Assembly: GCA_003415625.1 (NCBI GenBank)
Contig: PYIU01000001.1
Coordinates: 1,984,001 to 2,048,000, forward strand
Length of the DNA stretch: 64,000 nt
Source: Aquanectria penicillioides
Taxonomy: Eukaryota; Ascomycota; Sordariomycetes; Hypocreales; Nectriaceae
Direction of reading: 5' to 3'
This document shows positions 48,172 through 60,354 of the stretch, in pieces (position 1 is the stretch's first letter; each line of letters starts with the position of its first letter). The translations under genes were made by a program, and so were the position numbers. Under the pieces are notes generated by a model, which had not been told where the DNA came from, ran no database searches, and saw only the letters and a list, made by a program, of their open reading frames with translations.

Positions 48172-49681
48172 TTATGAACTGACCGTGGTATTCACAGTCC
48201 CAATCTTATCCCAGTCGAAAAAGGTCGTCGCATCGCCCTTGGTGTCGCCTTGCCACGCCCACTCGACGACCTTAGTGTTTAAGCCGGTTCCCACTAGGCA
48301 GTACACCCTGCGGGCGAAGTTCAACGCCATGACGCTTCTCGGCACGCAGTCTGACAAGGCCGTCACCTCGCCGGCGGAATTCCAAGACCCCGATCTTTTG
48401 TATGTCAATTGCACTCCGTTCGACGCACCAGCACTCGTAGTCAGCACCTGGAAGCCCGAGTTGGTGCCGTTCCAACCCGATGCAAAGGCTACAATGGTCG
48501 AGTTGGCTGCCAGGCCCCTTGACAGCGACGTTGATGTATACGTGGTCATCCCGTCGTAGGCGATCTGGCCCAGGACCCCGGAACTTGTTTGGTAGAAGAT
48601 GCTCATGCCCCGGTTGGACTCGTCCTTTGCGGCTACCGACGTCATGGCCATGGATGAGAGACTGACGGCCGCGCTGGCGTCCGAGAAGTTCCTATCGGTC
48701 CACCCGTCCTCGTTGGCGTGCAGCAAGGATCCTCCCAAGATTTCGGCAGAGCTGTCCTGGAAGAAGACGTAGGAGTAGTCGGCGCAGTGATCGCACTGTT
48801 TTGCGTATGAAATAATGTTTGACCCATTGGCTGCGCTGTACACATCCGTCGCAAAAGGTGAGGTCCAGTTTTCAGGGCTCAGCGTTGTAGTAGTGGGGAG
48901 GTTGCTTTTCATGAATAATGTTTTGATGGCGTTTGTGGGGATTGCCAATACAGATGGAAGTCTCTGTTCTAAACGGAAAAGTTAGCATTATTTCCCGTTC
49001 TCTTTAATTATTCATCGAGATAAACAACAGTATCCGTTGAATTGGTGGAGAGAGCCGTACGGATGAGTTGTGGTAGTAGACGTCCATAGCAAGGTCAGTG
49101 CCCTCCCGGACCATTTCCAGGCTAATGCCGTTGGTGCCGTCCACTACCGGAGACACTATCCATTTATTTTCGGACGAGTTAAATGCCGACATGTAAATGG
49201 CCTTGCTCTGCAGCTGGTACAGGAGGAGGTAATTCTGGTTGTTGTACGAGTCGGTGAAGTTTGCTGAGGCGATTTTCGTGTTTGGATACAGCGCATTGGA
49301 CGGGATCGTCGTCGTCGTCGTGTCCGCTGAGCCGCTGTTGCTCGCCTCGTGGTTATTGTCCTTGTTCTTCTGGACGCCTACCACGATGCCGGCAATTACA
49401 GCACCGATAATGACAAGAGCAGCGACAACGAGCCCGAAAAAGTACTTGCGCCGGATGCCACATATCCTCGGCCACTCGGCGGGCGGCGTGTCTTCTACGA
49501 CAAACGGGCCCTCCGACTTGTCGGGCGCAACCTCGGGATAGTCGCGGTCCATGGTCGCCTGGTGGTTGACCTCGGGAGGCGAGTGCCTCTGGCTGTTCTC
49601 GATAAAGTGGTTGTCATTGTGCACGCGGGTGTCCACCTCGAGGGTGCTATAATCCGATTCCTGCGCCGGCGATGATGCCAT
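48172..49681 (-). CDS. Type II membrane protein with fucose-lectin-like ectodomain
   Basis: Two exons, 49681-49061 and 48963-48172, give 470 residues. The first ~78 residues are hydrophilic and acidic/proline-rich, with ICGIRRKY before a single membrane span at about 81-103 and no signal peptide, so a type II orientation is likely. A Thr/Ser linker follows. The remaining ~350 residues are rich in Trp, Asn-x-Ser/Thr sequons and repeated strand patterns such as IYMSAFNSSENKW, MSIFYQTSSGVLGQIAYDG and IVAFASGWNGTNSGFQVL. These resemble the bladed fold of fungal fucose-specific lectins. Fucose binding is inferred. The intron has a GTACGG donor and two close acceptors (TTTAG then AACAG); only the second keeps the frame. 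The role is unknown; surface glycan recognition is one possibility. Confidence 0.8.
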
Positions 49682-51012
49682 CTTGCTTCATGGCACAACA
49701 ACGCCCGCGGGGGTTGTGGGAAGAGACAGGGCAACTGGATAACACAAGGGGACAAGAAGAAGGAGAGGGAAGAGGAAAAGAGGATGTGGAAAAGACGCGA
49801 ACCATCCTTTTTTTTCTCCCTCTCTCCAGCTATGCATGGGATCCAGACGAGTGCAGCAGCTGAAAGAACATTGAACATGGACCCAAGTTTACCCATCAAC
49901 TCCATCAACCCACCAACGTGCTGATCCAGACTTGCAGACAAGAGCCGAGACCAGGGAATGCCTGCCATGATTGGCCGTGGTGGTCATGTATGTTGGTTCG
50001 GTCCCTGTGAGCTCCCATAATAGTAAACCATCCATCCGTTTCAGCCGTGACATGGGTCCCCTCGGCTTTGATCAATCGCCCAAGTGTTGCGATGGTGCGG
50101 GAGCCCACAAGTGACCAAGCAGAGAGCCCAAGAGGCAGCTATGGGACCCGGCGCTACGTACGCCTTTCGTCTCCTCGGGCGCCCTATCATCATAGGCTGG
50201 GCGGTTAAATTTTTCTTTTCTTTTCTTATCGTGCATTTGTACACGTATTCCAGGCGGTTGCGCCAGGGATCTTGCGCGGGAATCGCGTGTTTGCGTAAGA
50301 CTCACGAGACTGGGCTGTTGCTTGTTCCCCGATCCCGCATCGGCCATGTTGCCTGTTGCTTGCTGATCGCCGCATGTTTGTCCCGGTCGGTTCGTCCATC
50401 TCGTGTTTGCCCAGCCTAATCACGGCTGTGGGTTGGCATATTCCTCCAGACGAATCTCCGCACAGATATGCCAGTGCCAAGTGCTTTTGTTTCGCCGTTG
50501 GTGCCAACTAACAGCTTTGAGAATCCAATATGAGCAAAGGGAGAGGGGCAGGTACTGGTCCTGAAGGAGTACCGTTCCATAGGGCTCTGGACAATCAATA
50601 CGAGCCCAACCTCTTTCGGCTGTTACGCCCCCAACCCCGCTACAATTAAATCCGCTCACCTCACCACCAGCAGAGGCTGTGCCCAGCGCCTAGGAGGGGC
50701 TCCTTATGCTGCATGCTACTGTACGTCCCTCATTCTATGAGCTCATCGCAGATGCACCGCCTCACGCCTTCTCCTCGCTATCTGAACCTTCGCCTCGTCG
50801 CATCACATCACGTCTCACTGTGTTGAATCCTGCTCAAGGACCAAGCCTCAAACCAACCGGCTCCAAGTCGCATCCCCTCGCATCCCCTCGCATCCCCTCG
50901 CATCCCGTCGCTTCCCGTCGCCGCCGCGCGATGCTCCCGCTCGTGTTTGCGGCACTCTGAAACAACCGCCCGCCACCTTTCATCTGCGCCCAATCCCTCA
51001 AATCCCCCGCTC
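49682..51012. other. Intergenic, divergent promoters of lectin-like and B-box genes
   Basis: About 1.3 kb between divergently transcribed genes. It contains a 10-bp tandem repeat (50871-50920, listed separately). Short frames on both strands are not supported. Confidence 0.5.
50871..50920 (+). repeat. Tandem repeat, five 10-bp units
   Basis: The unit CATCCCCTCG is repeated three times exactly and then twice with one or two changes (CATCCCGTCG, CTTCCCGTCG). It lies about 90-140 bp upstream of the B-box protein gene, in its probable 5' region. Confidence 0.95.
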
Positions 51013-52324
51013 ATGTCCGACCCTATCGACAGGTCCCTCCTCGATCGCCTGCAGGCCCTGCGAGGCGGCGGCGGAAAGGGAGGGGCCGGCACAACGTCAA
51101 CTGCAAATGCTCCGACAAAGTAAGTTGAGAGACGCCCGCCCCCCTGCCACCCCAATTCCAACTTCAACTTCAAGTTCAGGTTCAAGTCCAAGTCCAAGTC
51201 CAAGCATAAAGCCCAGTCACAACTGACCTGGGCCTCTCCCTCCATGTAGCATCACTGTAGATCTTATCGAGCGCCAGAAGCCTCCGACTCGGGAGGATGC
51301 GCTAGCCGCCCGCCTCAAGTCCCTGCGAGACCAGGATTCTGCTTCGCCCTCATCCACAGCAAAGTCCTCCACCAGGGCCGAGGGGCCGTCCGAGCCCCCT
51401 GCACCATCTAGCGCGAGTCCCGCGCATGTGACGCCGACGCCGACGTCGCGGGGGAAATCTAGCAAGCCCGTTGAGGACGATGATGATGACCTCGATGCTG
51501 TGTTTCAGACTGACGATCAGACTCTCGAAGAGCTCCTCGGTGATGTTGGCCCCGACGAGGGCTTCCAGGTTGAGCCAAGTGATGCTCAAGTAAAGGCTCT
51601 CTTGGACGAGCTTGCCCAGTCCATCCCCAAGGACGCCGATGATGAGCCAGGTCATTATGTTAGTAATGAAGAGCGGGAGATAGACCCCGACGACTCAGAC
51701 GACGAGGGCATGAAGCGCGAAGTCGACGATGTCCTCGCCCGATTTCGAGATGAGCTGGAACTGGACGCAGCCCTCTCCAAGGACGACGATGCTCCAGATG
51801 CCGACGACAAGGCCACGACTGCCGAGGAGCACGACCCAGACGTTCCCATCGCCTCGACGGAAGGAGACTCAGCATCAAGCTTCTCCCTGCCAGACCTCCC
51901 GCCAACCCTTGCCGACCTTCCTGCGGCCCAGACAGCCCGCGCTGCCAGCACAGATCTGGACGACCTCACGGCCCGCATGGCCGCCCTCAAGGCCGCCAGC
52001 AGCAAGACAAGCGCGGCCAACGACCTGCTGGACATGCCCCAGGTGCCCTCAGACGCGCCGTCCAAGCCTGCCGCCAAGGGGGGGTTTAAGCGCCTCACGT
52101 CGCGCACAAACTACACTGACGACGACGTGGACTCGTGGTGCACCGTGTGCCTTGAGGACGCGACGCTGCGGTGTCTAGGCTGCGACGACGATGTCTACTG
52201 CGCGCGGTGCTGGCGCGAGATGCATGTTGGCCCCGCAGCGCACTTTGACGATCGCAGTCACAGGGCCGTGCAGTTCACCCGGGACAAGAAGAAGGAGAGG
52301 AGACGAGTGGCCCTGGGGGCCTAA
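51013..52324 (+). CDS. ANCHR/ZFYVE19-like protein with C-terminal B-box-type zinc finger
   Basis: Exons 51013-51119 and 51250-52324 give 393 residues. The N-terminus, MSDPIDRSLLDRLQALRGGG, and a second similar helix, REDALAARLKSLRDQ, precede long acidic, low-complexity regions. A pair of DELAQSI/LARFRDELEL-type helices lies in the middle. The C-terminus has a zinc-binding pattern, WCTVC (Cys333, Cys336), CLGC (344, 347), CARC (353, 356), then His361 and further His, typical of a B-box-like finger. ZFYVE19/ANCHR proteins delay cytokinetic abscission through ESCRT-III/VPS4 in animals. The fungal relatives are little studied, so that role is inference. The start ATG and the GTAAGT donor are clear. 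The intron carries a hexamer-type repeat (about 51157-51204). Confidence 0.82.
51157..51204 (+). repeat. Intronic TTCAAG/TCCAAG tandem repeat
   Basis: Units of six bases drift from AACTTC through AAGTTC to AAGTCC, repeated about eight times within the single intron of the B-box gene. This is expansion-prone sequence. Confidence 0.85.
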
Positions 52325-52600
52325 TAAACGAAGAGGAGCAAACCAACACTTTGAAGCAATCTGTGGGAACCCCACTATGGGCTTTGAACATACGTATCCG
52401 TACATGATTGAAACCAACCCTCTCCCAGACTCCACAACGACCCAATGCCATTTCAAATACAGATACCCAAACATGCCCGGACCTCACTTTAAACTCCGTT
52501 CCCAATTCGTGTATTGTGCTTGTGCCATCCAAACCCAGAAAAAAAGAAACTGTTGTCATTCTGTTCCATCCTTTACTCACACACAATTCATACAGTCATA

Positions 52601-54397
52601 TCAGACGTCAGTTGATCGTGACCCGTTCCTCACGTCGCTGCTTGTACTGTTCCTGCTGTTTGCGGATCCGGTCTTCCCCCTGACATCTTGCCAGGTGGCA
52701 CCGAATCGTCTCCCCGTCGAGGCCAAGAGGCTCTCCTCCTCATCAGCCTCAGCTTGCTCATCAATCTCGGACATGTTGAGTTTGGGAGCGCGGAAGAGGG
52801 CGGTTATGAAGACAATGAGGAAGACGGCAAGGAAGGCAAACTGTGCCCAGAAATCGACGAGACCGAAAAATGGCCACGTGATGGTAATTCGGTTCAGGAA
52901 CGTAGACATCATGGAAGGAGTGCACACATCCTTGGCGTGCTTATACTTCAAAATCTCCGAGCACGGTTGAATCAGGTCGCGGTGGTCCCGGCAGTTGGGC
53001 TGCGCTCCAGGGAAGGCGGGAGTGTTTGAGCAGAAGGTCTGCGTTCCATAAATGGAATACTGCGGAGCAACCATCATTGCGATGCTATAGTTGCTGGCTA
53101 GGATGATCATACCCAGCAGAACTGTCGCAATGAGCAGGGCCTGAGGAGCGGTCCGGCCCTTGCGAATCTGGAAGATCCGGACCCACAAGAATCGAATACC
53201 AACAATGGCAACACCAGTGATGGAGCTGCTGAAGAAGAACAAAACCAACAAGGCCATGAGAATATAGTCAACGGGGAAGACCTTGGCCGCCTTGACAAAG
53301 ATGAAGTTGACGGGTTGGAAGACGTGAATCTGTCCAAGGATATAACCGCAGCGCTGCTTGCAGACCGAGTTTTTGGCCTTGTCGATGCCTGTGATGAACA
53401 TGGAAACCCAAATAAGGACGGCCAAGAGAAGCAGCAGGATTCCGCCCAGCATCTTGATAGGGCGCAGTAGGGCGCAGATCTTGAGCCAAGCCTGGTAGAC
53501 CTTGCTCTTTCCTTCTCCCTGGGCCTCGGCGGCCAATCTCTCCCGTCGAACCAGCGTCTGCTCCTCTCTAACCAAAGCATCAAGCTCGCGTCGATCCTTT
53601 CGAGACATGCCCTCCTGGCGACCGGAATTGCGCATCTCGAGCTGTCGTTGGCGTTCGCGGTTTTGTTCGAGCTGGGAAGCGGTGGTTTCGGAAAGCTGTG
53701 GAGCTGAGATTGAGGGCGCCGACTTGATGAAGGAGATTGGAAGGAGGGCGAGTCCAGCACCAGTGTAGACAACGTAGAGCAAGGTGCCAAGCGTCACCAG
53801 AAGACCGAGGGCAAATGTCAGCGCCTTTTCGCCATGATTCTGTGCAATTAGCTTCTTAAAGTAGTCGAGATCCCAGTGAGCCTGGGTATTGTCGCCAGCA
53901 GCAGGGACAAAGAAGCCGAGCAAGAAAAGGATGGCGACGAATGCGACGAAGAAGCTAGTGTATCGAGACGCAGCCCAGAAGCGGCTGCTCAGGGAACGAC
54001 CTTCCTCGACCTCAATCTCATCATACTCCTCGTGCCAAAAGTAGGCAAAGGGGATGACAATAAGGCACAGAAGTGCGTCCAAGCTGTAGAGGCTGTAGTA
54101 GACGACCTTGAGGGTAAACAGGATCTCATCGATGCGTTCCGGAGTAGCCCAATCCTTCTTGGCGCCGAGGGCCGGGGAGCTGGTGGCAGAGACGAGGGCG
54201 ATGTCGACGGGGAGGAGCAGGACAGTGGCGAGCAGCGACGTCAAGCTGACCACGGCGACGAAGCTGACCACGGCAGAGCGCTCGCGCGGCGTCTGCCAGG
54301 TGAAGGTGGTGAGGAGGGCTGCAACCAGGCAAAGGCCCACGGCAACGGCGTAAGCGACCCAGATCAGGCTGGTCTGAACAAGGCCGGCGGCGGCCAT
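52601..54397 (-). CDS. LMBD1-like lysosomal/vacuolar membrane protein (probable cobalamin transporter family)
   Basis: A single exon of 598 residues if translation starts at ATG 54397 ([16 protein letters not shown]), the usual N-terminus of the family. An in-frame extension to 54439 lacks an ATG start of its own. About nine membrane segments are evident. The charged central stretch between [10 protein letters not shown] and [10 protein letters not shown] is probably coiled-coil. The C-terminal half has [17 protein letters not shown] and [12 protein letters not shown], both typical of fungal LMBD1 proteins, and ends in an acidic then Ser/Asn-rich cytosolic tail. The human homolog LMBRD1 is needed for cobalamin exit from lysosomes. 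Most fungi neither make nor use cobalamin, so the fungal role, probably vacuolar, is unresolved. It is convergent with the B-box gene, with a ~280-bp gap. Confidence 0.9.
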   Translation of the reverse strand: MAAAGLVQTSLIWVAYAVAVGLCLVAALLTTFTWQTPRERSAVVSFVAVVSLTSLLATVLLLPVDIALVSATSSPALGAKKDWATPERIDEILFTLKVVYYSLYSLDALLCLIVIPFAYFWHEEYDEIEVEEGRSLSSRFWAASRYTSFFVAFVAILFLLGFFVPAAGDNTQAHWDLDYFKKLIAQNHGEKALTFALGLLVTLGTLLYVVYTGAGLALLPISFIKSAPSISAPQLSETTASQLEQNRERQRQLEMRNSGRQEGMSRKDRRELDALVREEQTLVRRERLAAEAQGEGKSKVYQAWLKICALLRPIKMLGGILLLLLAVLIWVSMFITGIDKAKNSVCKQRCGYILGQIHVFQPVNFIFVKAAKVFPVDYILMALLVLFFFSSSITGVAIVGIRFLWVRIFQIRKGRTAPQALLIATVLLGMIILASNYSIAMMVAPQYSIYGTQTFCSNTPAFPGAQPNCRDHRDLIQPCSEILKYKHAKDVCTPSMMSTFLNRITITWPFFGLVDFWAQFAFLAVFLIVFITALFRAPKLNMSEIDEQAEADEEESLLASTGRRFGATWQDVRGKTGSANSRNSTSSDVRNGSRSTDV

Positions 54398-55237
54398 GAT
54401 GACGAAAGGAAGGCTGCGGAGGAGAGCTGCAGGTCTCAATCAACTCGACGCAAGGGAGGTGCAGCAATTTGCGGAGGCAAAGTGTCAAAATGTCTTTGTT
54501 TTTTGTGTGTGGTTGTGGGTGCGATCTGAGATCCGAAATTGAGGTTCGCAGCAACAGGCAGCTAGAAGTGGGCAACGGAACCTAAAACTCCCTGCTGTCA
54601 AATGCAATGCACAGCACAGCACAGCACAGCACAACAGTCTGGCCGGTGACGTCGGGATTAGGCACCAGAGCAAGCGTGGTTGCTGGTAGCAGTATGTAGC
54701 GGCAGTTGCGATGGAGCGCGCACTGATCAAGAGAGATTGACAAGGTAAGGAAGGAAAAGCAAGTAATCCTGAGAGCAACCAAGTAACTTATTAAGTCATG
54801 GTGGAACTGAGCTGAGCTGAGCTTTGTTTGAAAAAGCCGGCTTTGAAGGAGCTGCGGTTGTCGTGACGCAATGGATTGGCCTTTGCCGAAGGAACGGGGA
54901 TAAGGTGGAGCATAGTTATATGCACACCCAGAGCTGCCACAAGACACGCCCATCCTGGCTACGATTAGCTGGCAGGGGTATCTCTAATTCAGTGTCATGC
55001 CGCCATGTAGGGTAAGCCTAAAAACATGGTCAGCTTCTGTGCCTGACGACGCCCCGGAAGCCGGAAGCTACTTTGATCCGACAGAAGCTCGAGCTTTCGC
55101 AACATCCAACACCAACCAACCGCTGTTGTCGCGGCATCTGAGCGTCAAGGCGAATAAAGTCACCTCTAAAACAATTTCTCACAGAGCTCGAGCTCAATCC
55201 CCCTCTGCCTGCCCCGCGAAAGCATGGTCTTGCAGCA
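54398..55237. other. Intergenic, divergent promoters of LMBD1-like gene and CFT1
   Basis: About 840 bp. A short GCACA-type run (CAGCACAGCACAGCACAGCA) sits near 54612-54632, and an AGCTGAGCTGAGCTGAGC run lies near 54808-54825. No gene is supported. Confidence 0.55.
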
Positions 55238-58200
55238 ATGCAGGCCTACACCGAGCTCGCGGCTCCCTCAGCCGTCACCCACTCCCTGAGCCTGCCTCTC
55301 ACGTCTGCAACCGCCATCAACCTCGTTGTCGCAAAGGGTTCACTGCTTCAGATCTTCACCACAAAGTCCATCTCCGCCGAATTCGATGCCCAGAACCAAG
55401 CCTCGCAGGCCGCAAAGGCTGAGCCCGAGTTTGACCTCCGAGCAAACGATGATGATGGCCTCGAGTCCTCCTTCCTTGGCGGGGAGTCGATGTTGGTGCG
55501 GACCGATCGAACAAACAACACGAAGCTCGTGCTGGTAGCAGAGATCCCGCTTGCTGGCGCCGTCATAGGATTGGCGAGGCTCAAGACAAAGCGCACAAAG
55601 TCGGGGGTGAAGCTCTCTTGCTGGCGTACCAGGCAGCCAAGATGTGCCTTGCGGAGTGGAATCCCAACAAGCACACGCTCGAGACTATCTCGATACACTA
55701 TTATGAGAAAGATGAACTGCAGGGCGCACCGTGGGAGAGCTCCTTTGGCGATTATGTCAATTTCCTCGAGGCAGACCCCGGGAGCAGATGCGCGGCGTTC
55801 AAGTTTGGGTCGCGAAACATCGCCATCCTCCCGTTCCGGCAGTCGGAAGAAGACTTGGAGATGGACGACTGGGATGAGGACCTCGACGGCCCACGGCCCG
55901 TCAAGGAGACCACTGCAGTCGCCAATGGAGATAGCGACAGTCTAGAAGCAGCGTATACACCGTCTTTTGTCCTTCGTCTCCCTCTGCTAGATCCCAGCCT
56001 GCTCCACCCCGTGCACCTCGCCTTTCTGCATGAGTATAGAGAGCCAACCTTTGGCATTCTCTCGTCCAGTCAATCGTCTGCACACTCCCTGGGCCAGAAA
56101 GATCACCTTACCTACAAGGTCTTCACTCTGGACCTGCAGCAGCGTGCTTCCACTACCATCCTGTCCGTCACAGATCTGCCCCGTGGCCTTTTCAAGGTCA
56201 TTGCGCTGCCTGCCCCAGTGGGAGGAGCCCTGTTGATGGGCCAGAATGAGTTGATCCACATCGATCAGTCAGGAAAAGCCAATGGAGTTTCCGTCAATGC
56301 AATGGCAAAGCAAATGACTTCCTTCAGCTTAATAGACCAGGCTGAGCTAGATCTCCGGTTGGAGGGCAGTACTGTTGGCCAACTTTCCATAGAAAATGGC
56401 GAGTTGTTGCTGATTCTAAATGATGGCAGAATTGCTATCGTCTCTTTCCGAGTTGACGGCCGCACCGTCTCAGGCATCAACGTGAGGATGGTTGCTTCAG
56501 AAAACGGAGGAGATCTTGTCAAGACTCGTGCTTCATGCATCTCGAAGCTCAGCAAGAACACGGTTTTCGTTGGAAGCGAGACAGGAAACCCCCTCGTCCT
56601 CGGCTGGACAAGGAAGCAAGGGCAGGAAAAGCGTCGCAAGGCCCGCGTGGTCGACCCCGACCTGGCGTTGGATGTCGATGATTTAGATCTCGACGACGAT
56701 GATGACGAAGATGACGACTTGTATGGCACAGAATCCGCGGCTGCGAAGCCCTCACAGGCGAGCAACGGGGCTGGGAAACAAGGCGAGCTAAGTTTCCGCA
56801 TTCACGACAGCCTGCTCAGTATCGCTCCTATCCAGGAGTTTACGACTGGCAAAGCATCTTTCCTTCCCGACAGCGAGGAGGCGACCCTTTCGAAGGGTGT
56901 TGTTGCCGAGTTACAACTGGCGTGCGCTGTTGGCCGTGGCAATTCTAGCTCGCTCGCATTGTTGAACCGGAAAATCCAGCCCAAGATTGTAGGGCGCTTC
57001 GAATTCCCAGAAGCTCGAGACTTCTGGACTATGGCGGTCAAGAAGCCGATTCCCAAGTCCCTAGGCGCCAATGTCGCCGCTGACAGCGACTACGAAACAT
57101 TTGGACAGTATGACAAGTTCATGATTGTGGCCAAGGTGGATCTCGATGGTTATGAGACGTCGGATGTTTATGCCCTTACGGCCGCAGGTTTCGAGACGCT
57201 GAAGGAGACGGAGTTTGACCCAGCCGCCGGATTTACTGTCGAAGCTGGAACTATGGGCAAGCAAATGCGGATTATCCAGGTCTTGAAGTCTGAAGTCCGT
57301 TCTTACGACGGAGGTATGTTGATATTTCCCTTACACAATCACTGATACAGCGACTAACAGACCTCAGATCTTGGCCTTATCCAAATCTTGCCCATGCTTG
57401 ACGAGGAGACTGGCGCGGAGCCCAGAGTAACTGGTGCCAGCATTGCAGACCCCTACCTCCTTCTCATCCGTGATGATAGCAGCGCCTTCATTGCCCAGAT
57501 CGACAGCAACAACGAGCTCGAAGAGGTTGAAAAGACCGACAGCATTCTTACCAGCACGAAATGGGTGGCAGGATGTCTATACACCGATGCCAAGGGTACA
57601 TTCCAGACCATCGCCAGCGATAAGGGTGCAGATATGGAGCCCAAGATTATGGTGTTTTTGCTAAGCTCAACCGGATCGCTCTATGTAAGTGCCCTCCCTC
57701 CTCGCCCATGTGCACGTGAATATGGGCATTGTTGACAATTGATAGATATATGCCCTCCCGGATCTCTCTAAGCCAGTTTATGTGGCTGAGGGTCTGTCTT
57801 ATGTTCCCCCTTTCCTATCCTGCAACTACGCTCACCGTCGAGGCATGGCCCGCGAGTCACTCCGTGAGATCATGGTTGCCGATCTGGGAGACTCAGTGTC
57901 ACAGTCGCCATACCTCATCCTCCGTCACCCCACCGACGACCTCACCATTTACGAACCCATCCGTTACCAGCCCGAGGGCTCAGAGCCTAGTCTCAAGACA
58001 TCCCTCTCCTTCAAGAAATCTTTCAACTCCACTCTTGCCGCAGCGCCTGTCGAGCCCACAGGCGACGGTGACGACACAGTCCAGCAGCCCCGGTTCGTCC
58101 CTCTGCGTGCATGCGCCAATGTCAACGGGTACAGCACCGTTTTCCTCCCAGGGCCATCACCTAGCTTCGTCATCAAGTCCAGCAAGAGCATCCCTCGCGT

Positions 58201-59719
58201 GGTTGGTCTTCAAGGTCTTGGTGTGAGAGGCATGAGCCCGTTCCACACGGAAGGCTGTGATCGAGGCTTCATCTACGCTGATAATGAGGGCATTGCTCGC
58301 GTCACACAGTTGCCCCCGGACACCAACTTCACCGAGCTTGGCGTCTCAGTCAAGAAAGTGCCACTGAATTGTGACGTGCGCGGGATTGCGTACCACCACC
58401 CTACGGGCACTTACATTGCAGGCTGCATGTCGTACGAACCCTTTGAGCTGCCCCGCGACGACGATTATCACAAAGAGTGGTCCAAGGAGGCGGTCCCATT
58501 CCCTCCCACCGTGGCGCGCGGCGTCCTCAAGCTCATCAGCCCCATCAGCTGGACCGTCATCCACGACCTGGAGCTGGAAGCTTGCGAGTCGATTGAGTGC
58601 ATGAAGACGCTGCACCTGGAAGTTTCAGAAGAGACCAAGGAGCGGCGCATGCTGCTTGCTGTCGGCACAGCCGTCTCCAAGGGTGAAGACCTGCCCATCC
58701 GCGGCCGGGTGCACGTCTTTGACATTGTTACGGTCATCCCCGAGCCGGGCCGTCCAGAGACCAACAAGCGCCTGAAGCTCATCGCGCGCGAGGACATCCC
58801 TCGCGGCGGCGTCACGGCGCTATCCGAGATCGGCACGCAAGGCCTCATGCTCGTCGCGCAGGGCCAGAAGTGCATGGTGCGCGGTCTTAAGGAGGACGGC
58901 TCCCTGCTGCCCGTGGCCTTCCTCGACATGAGCTGCCACGTCTCCAGCACGCGCACGCTGCCCCGGACCGGCCTGTGCCTGATGGCCGACGCGTTCAAGG
59001 GTGTGTGGTTTGCCGGATACACGGAGGAGCCCTACACATTCAAGATCCTTGGTAAGAGCAATGGTCGATTGCCGTTGATTGTGGCCGACTTCCTCCCCGA
59101 CGGCGAGGACCTGGCCATTGTTGCCGCCGATGCCGACGGCGATCTGCACATCCTCGACTTCAACCCCGAACGTAAGTCTTCTGATAGCGACCCCTGAATT
59201 ACCTCCACCATGATGCATCTCGATGCTAACAATCTCTGTAGATCCCAAATCCCTCCAAGGCCACCTCCTCCTCCACCGCACATCCTTCTCTGTAACGCCC
59301 AACCCTCCGTCATCCACCCTCCTCCTCCCGCGCACCCTCCCCCCACGCATGCGACCCCCGACTCGCCTCCTCACATCCTCGTCCTCGCCTCTCCCTCCGG
59401 CCACCTCTCCACCCTCGTGCCGCTCCCCGAGACGACCTACCGCCGCCTCCTCTCCGTGACGAACCAGCTCCTCCCCGCGCTGGTCCCCCACGGCGGCCTC
59501 AACGCCAAGGCCCACCGCCTAGGCGAGGGCAACCGCGCCGTGGGCGTTGAGACGGCCGCGGGCCGCACCATTGTCGACGGCGCCGTGTTGGCCCGGTGGA
59601 CCGAACTAGCTGCCGCGAAGCGCGCCGAGATCGCCGGCAAGGGTGGATACGACGGCGTGGCCGAGCTGCGAGACGAACTTGATGCGTTGTTGGGTTGGAG
59701 CGGGTTGGCGTATTTTTAA
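55238..59719 (+). CDS. CFT1: CFT1 / CPSF160, cleavage and polyadenylation factor subunit (with two apparent single-base indels)
   Basis: Four exons, 55238-57313, 57368-57684, 57746-59171 and 59242-59719, give about 1432 residues once two one-base gaps are allowed for, matching fungal Cft1. The N-terminus, MQAYTELAAPSAVTHSLSL, and NLVVAKGSLLQIF are diagnostic. Family blocks include LETISIHYYEKDELQG, GPRPVKETT, an Asp-rich stretch (DLDLDDDDDEDDD), and the C-terminal CPSF-A region with GHLLLHRT and GYDGVAELRDELDALLGWSG. Cft1 is the beta-propeller scaffold of the nuclear polyadenylation factor that binds pre-mRNA at the cleavage signal; it is essential in yeast. The frame breaks at a G5 run (55603-55607), where KSG must continue as GEALLLAY, and again within C-runs at 59339-59359. 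No GT-AG intron bridges either. Assembly indels are the likeliest explanation; a dead gene is the alternative. Confidence 0.92.
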
Positions 59720-60354
59720 CACAGACGAAAAAAAAAGCCCCATGTGTCATGTGTCGTTTGCTTGATGATGGGTCGATGGATGAATGGATGGATGGATTAT
59801 GCTGTTTCGATATCTAGGGAAATATGAAAACGGTCCGTATAGTGCCAGCGTGTTACGGCAACAGTGTGTTTGCCATGTCGCTTACAGATAGACTAAAAGT
59901 TGGACCTGGGTGAATTTACCGGGCTTAACATATTGACACACAACCATGGTGACCAATTGAAAGATTGAAATGCGTATTTCTTTTCGGATCAAATCTAGTC
60001 GCTTTGTGTATGTGGTATCGTTCATTGTATAGCTCTATGTATCCGCAGCAGGCCTTGCTTCTGGGATTAAGCATGACTGTAATCTCAAGCCTTCTTTCAT
60101 CATATCTTCCTTCATTTGTCTCCCAGTGCGGTGGTCATAAAGTCTTTCAAGTCTGACCAGCCCAAAGCATCATTCGCATGGCTATATACCCACCTCTATT
60201 TCCGTTTGAATCATAGGTAGCCATTTTATCTGTAAAATTGTCTCGAGCTCAAGGCCAACAAAATGAAAATAAAAAACAAACGCCAAGTACAATCCCGAAT
60301 GAAATAAAAAATTCTGCAAATGAGCTGTATAGGGTCTCGATTACCCACACCAGG
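59720..60354. other. Intergenic between convergent CFT1 and Pal1
   Basis: About 635 bp holding both 3' ends. A GATG/GATGGATGG repeat lies near 59772-59797. No other feature is seen. Confidence 0.5.

Noticed and set aside
54398..54439. N-terminal extension of the LMBD1-like protein
   Set aside because: The upstream frame lacks an ATG start of its own, and the family start is [14 protein letters not shown] at 54397.
55600..55620. An intron to explain the CFT1 frame change
   Set aside because: No GT-AG pair removes the shift without deleting conserved residues on both sides. The protein is continuous except for one base.
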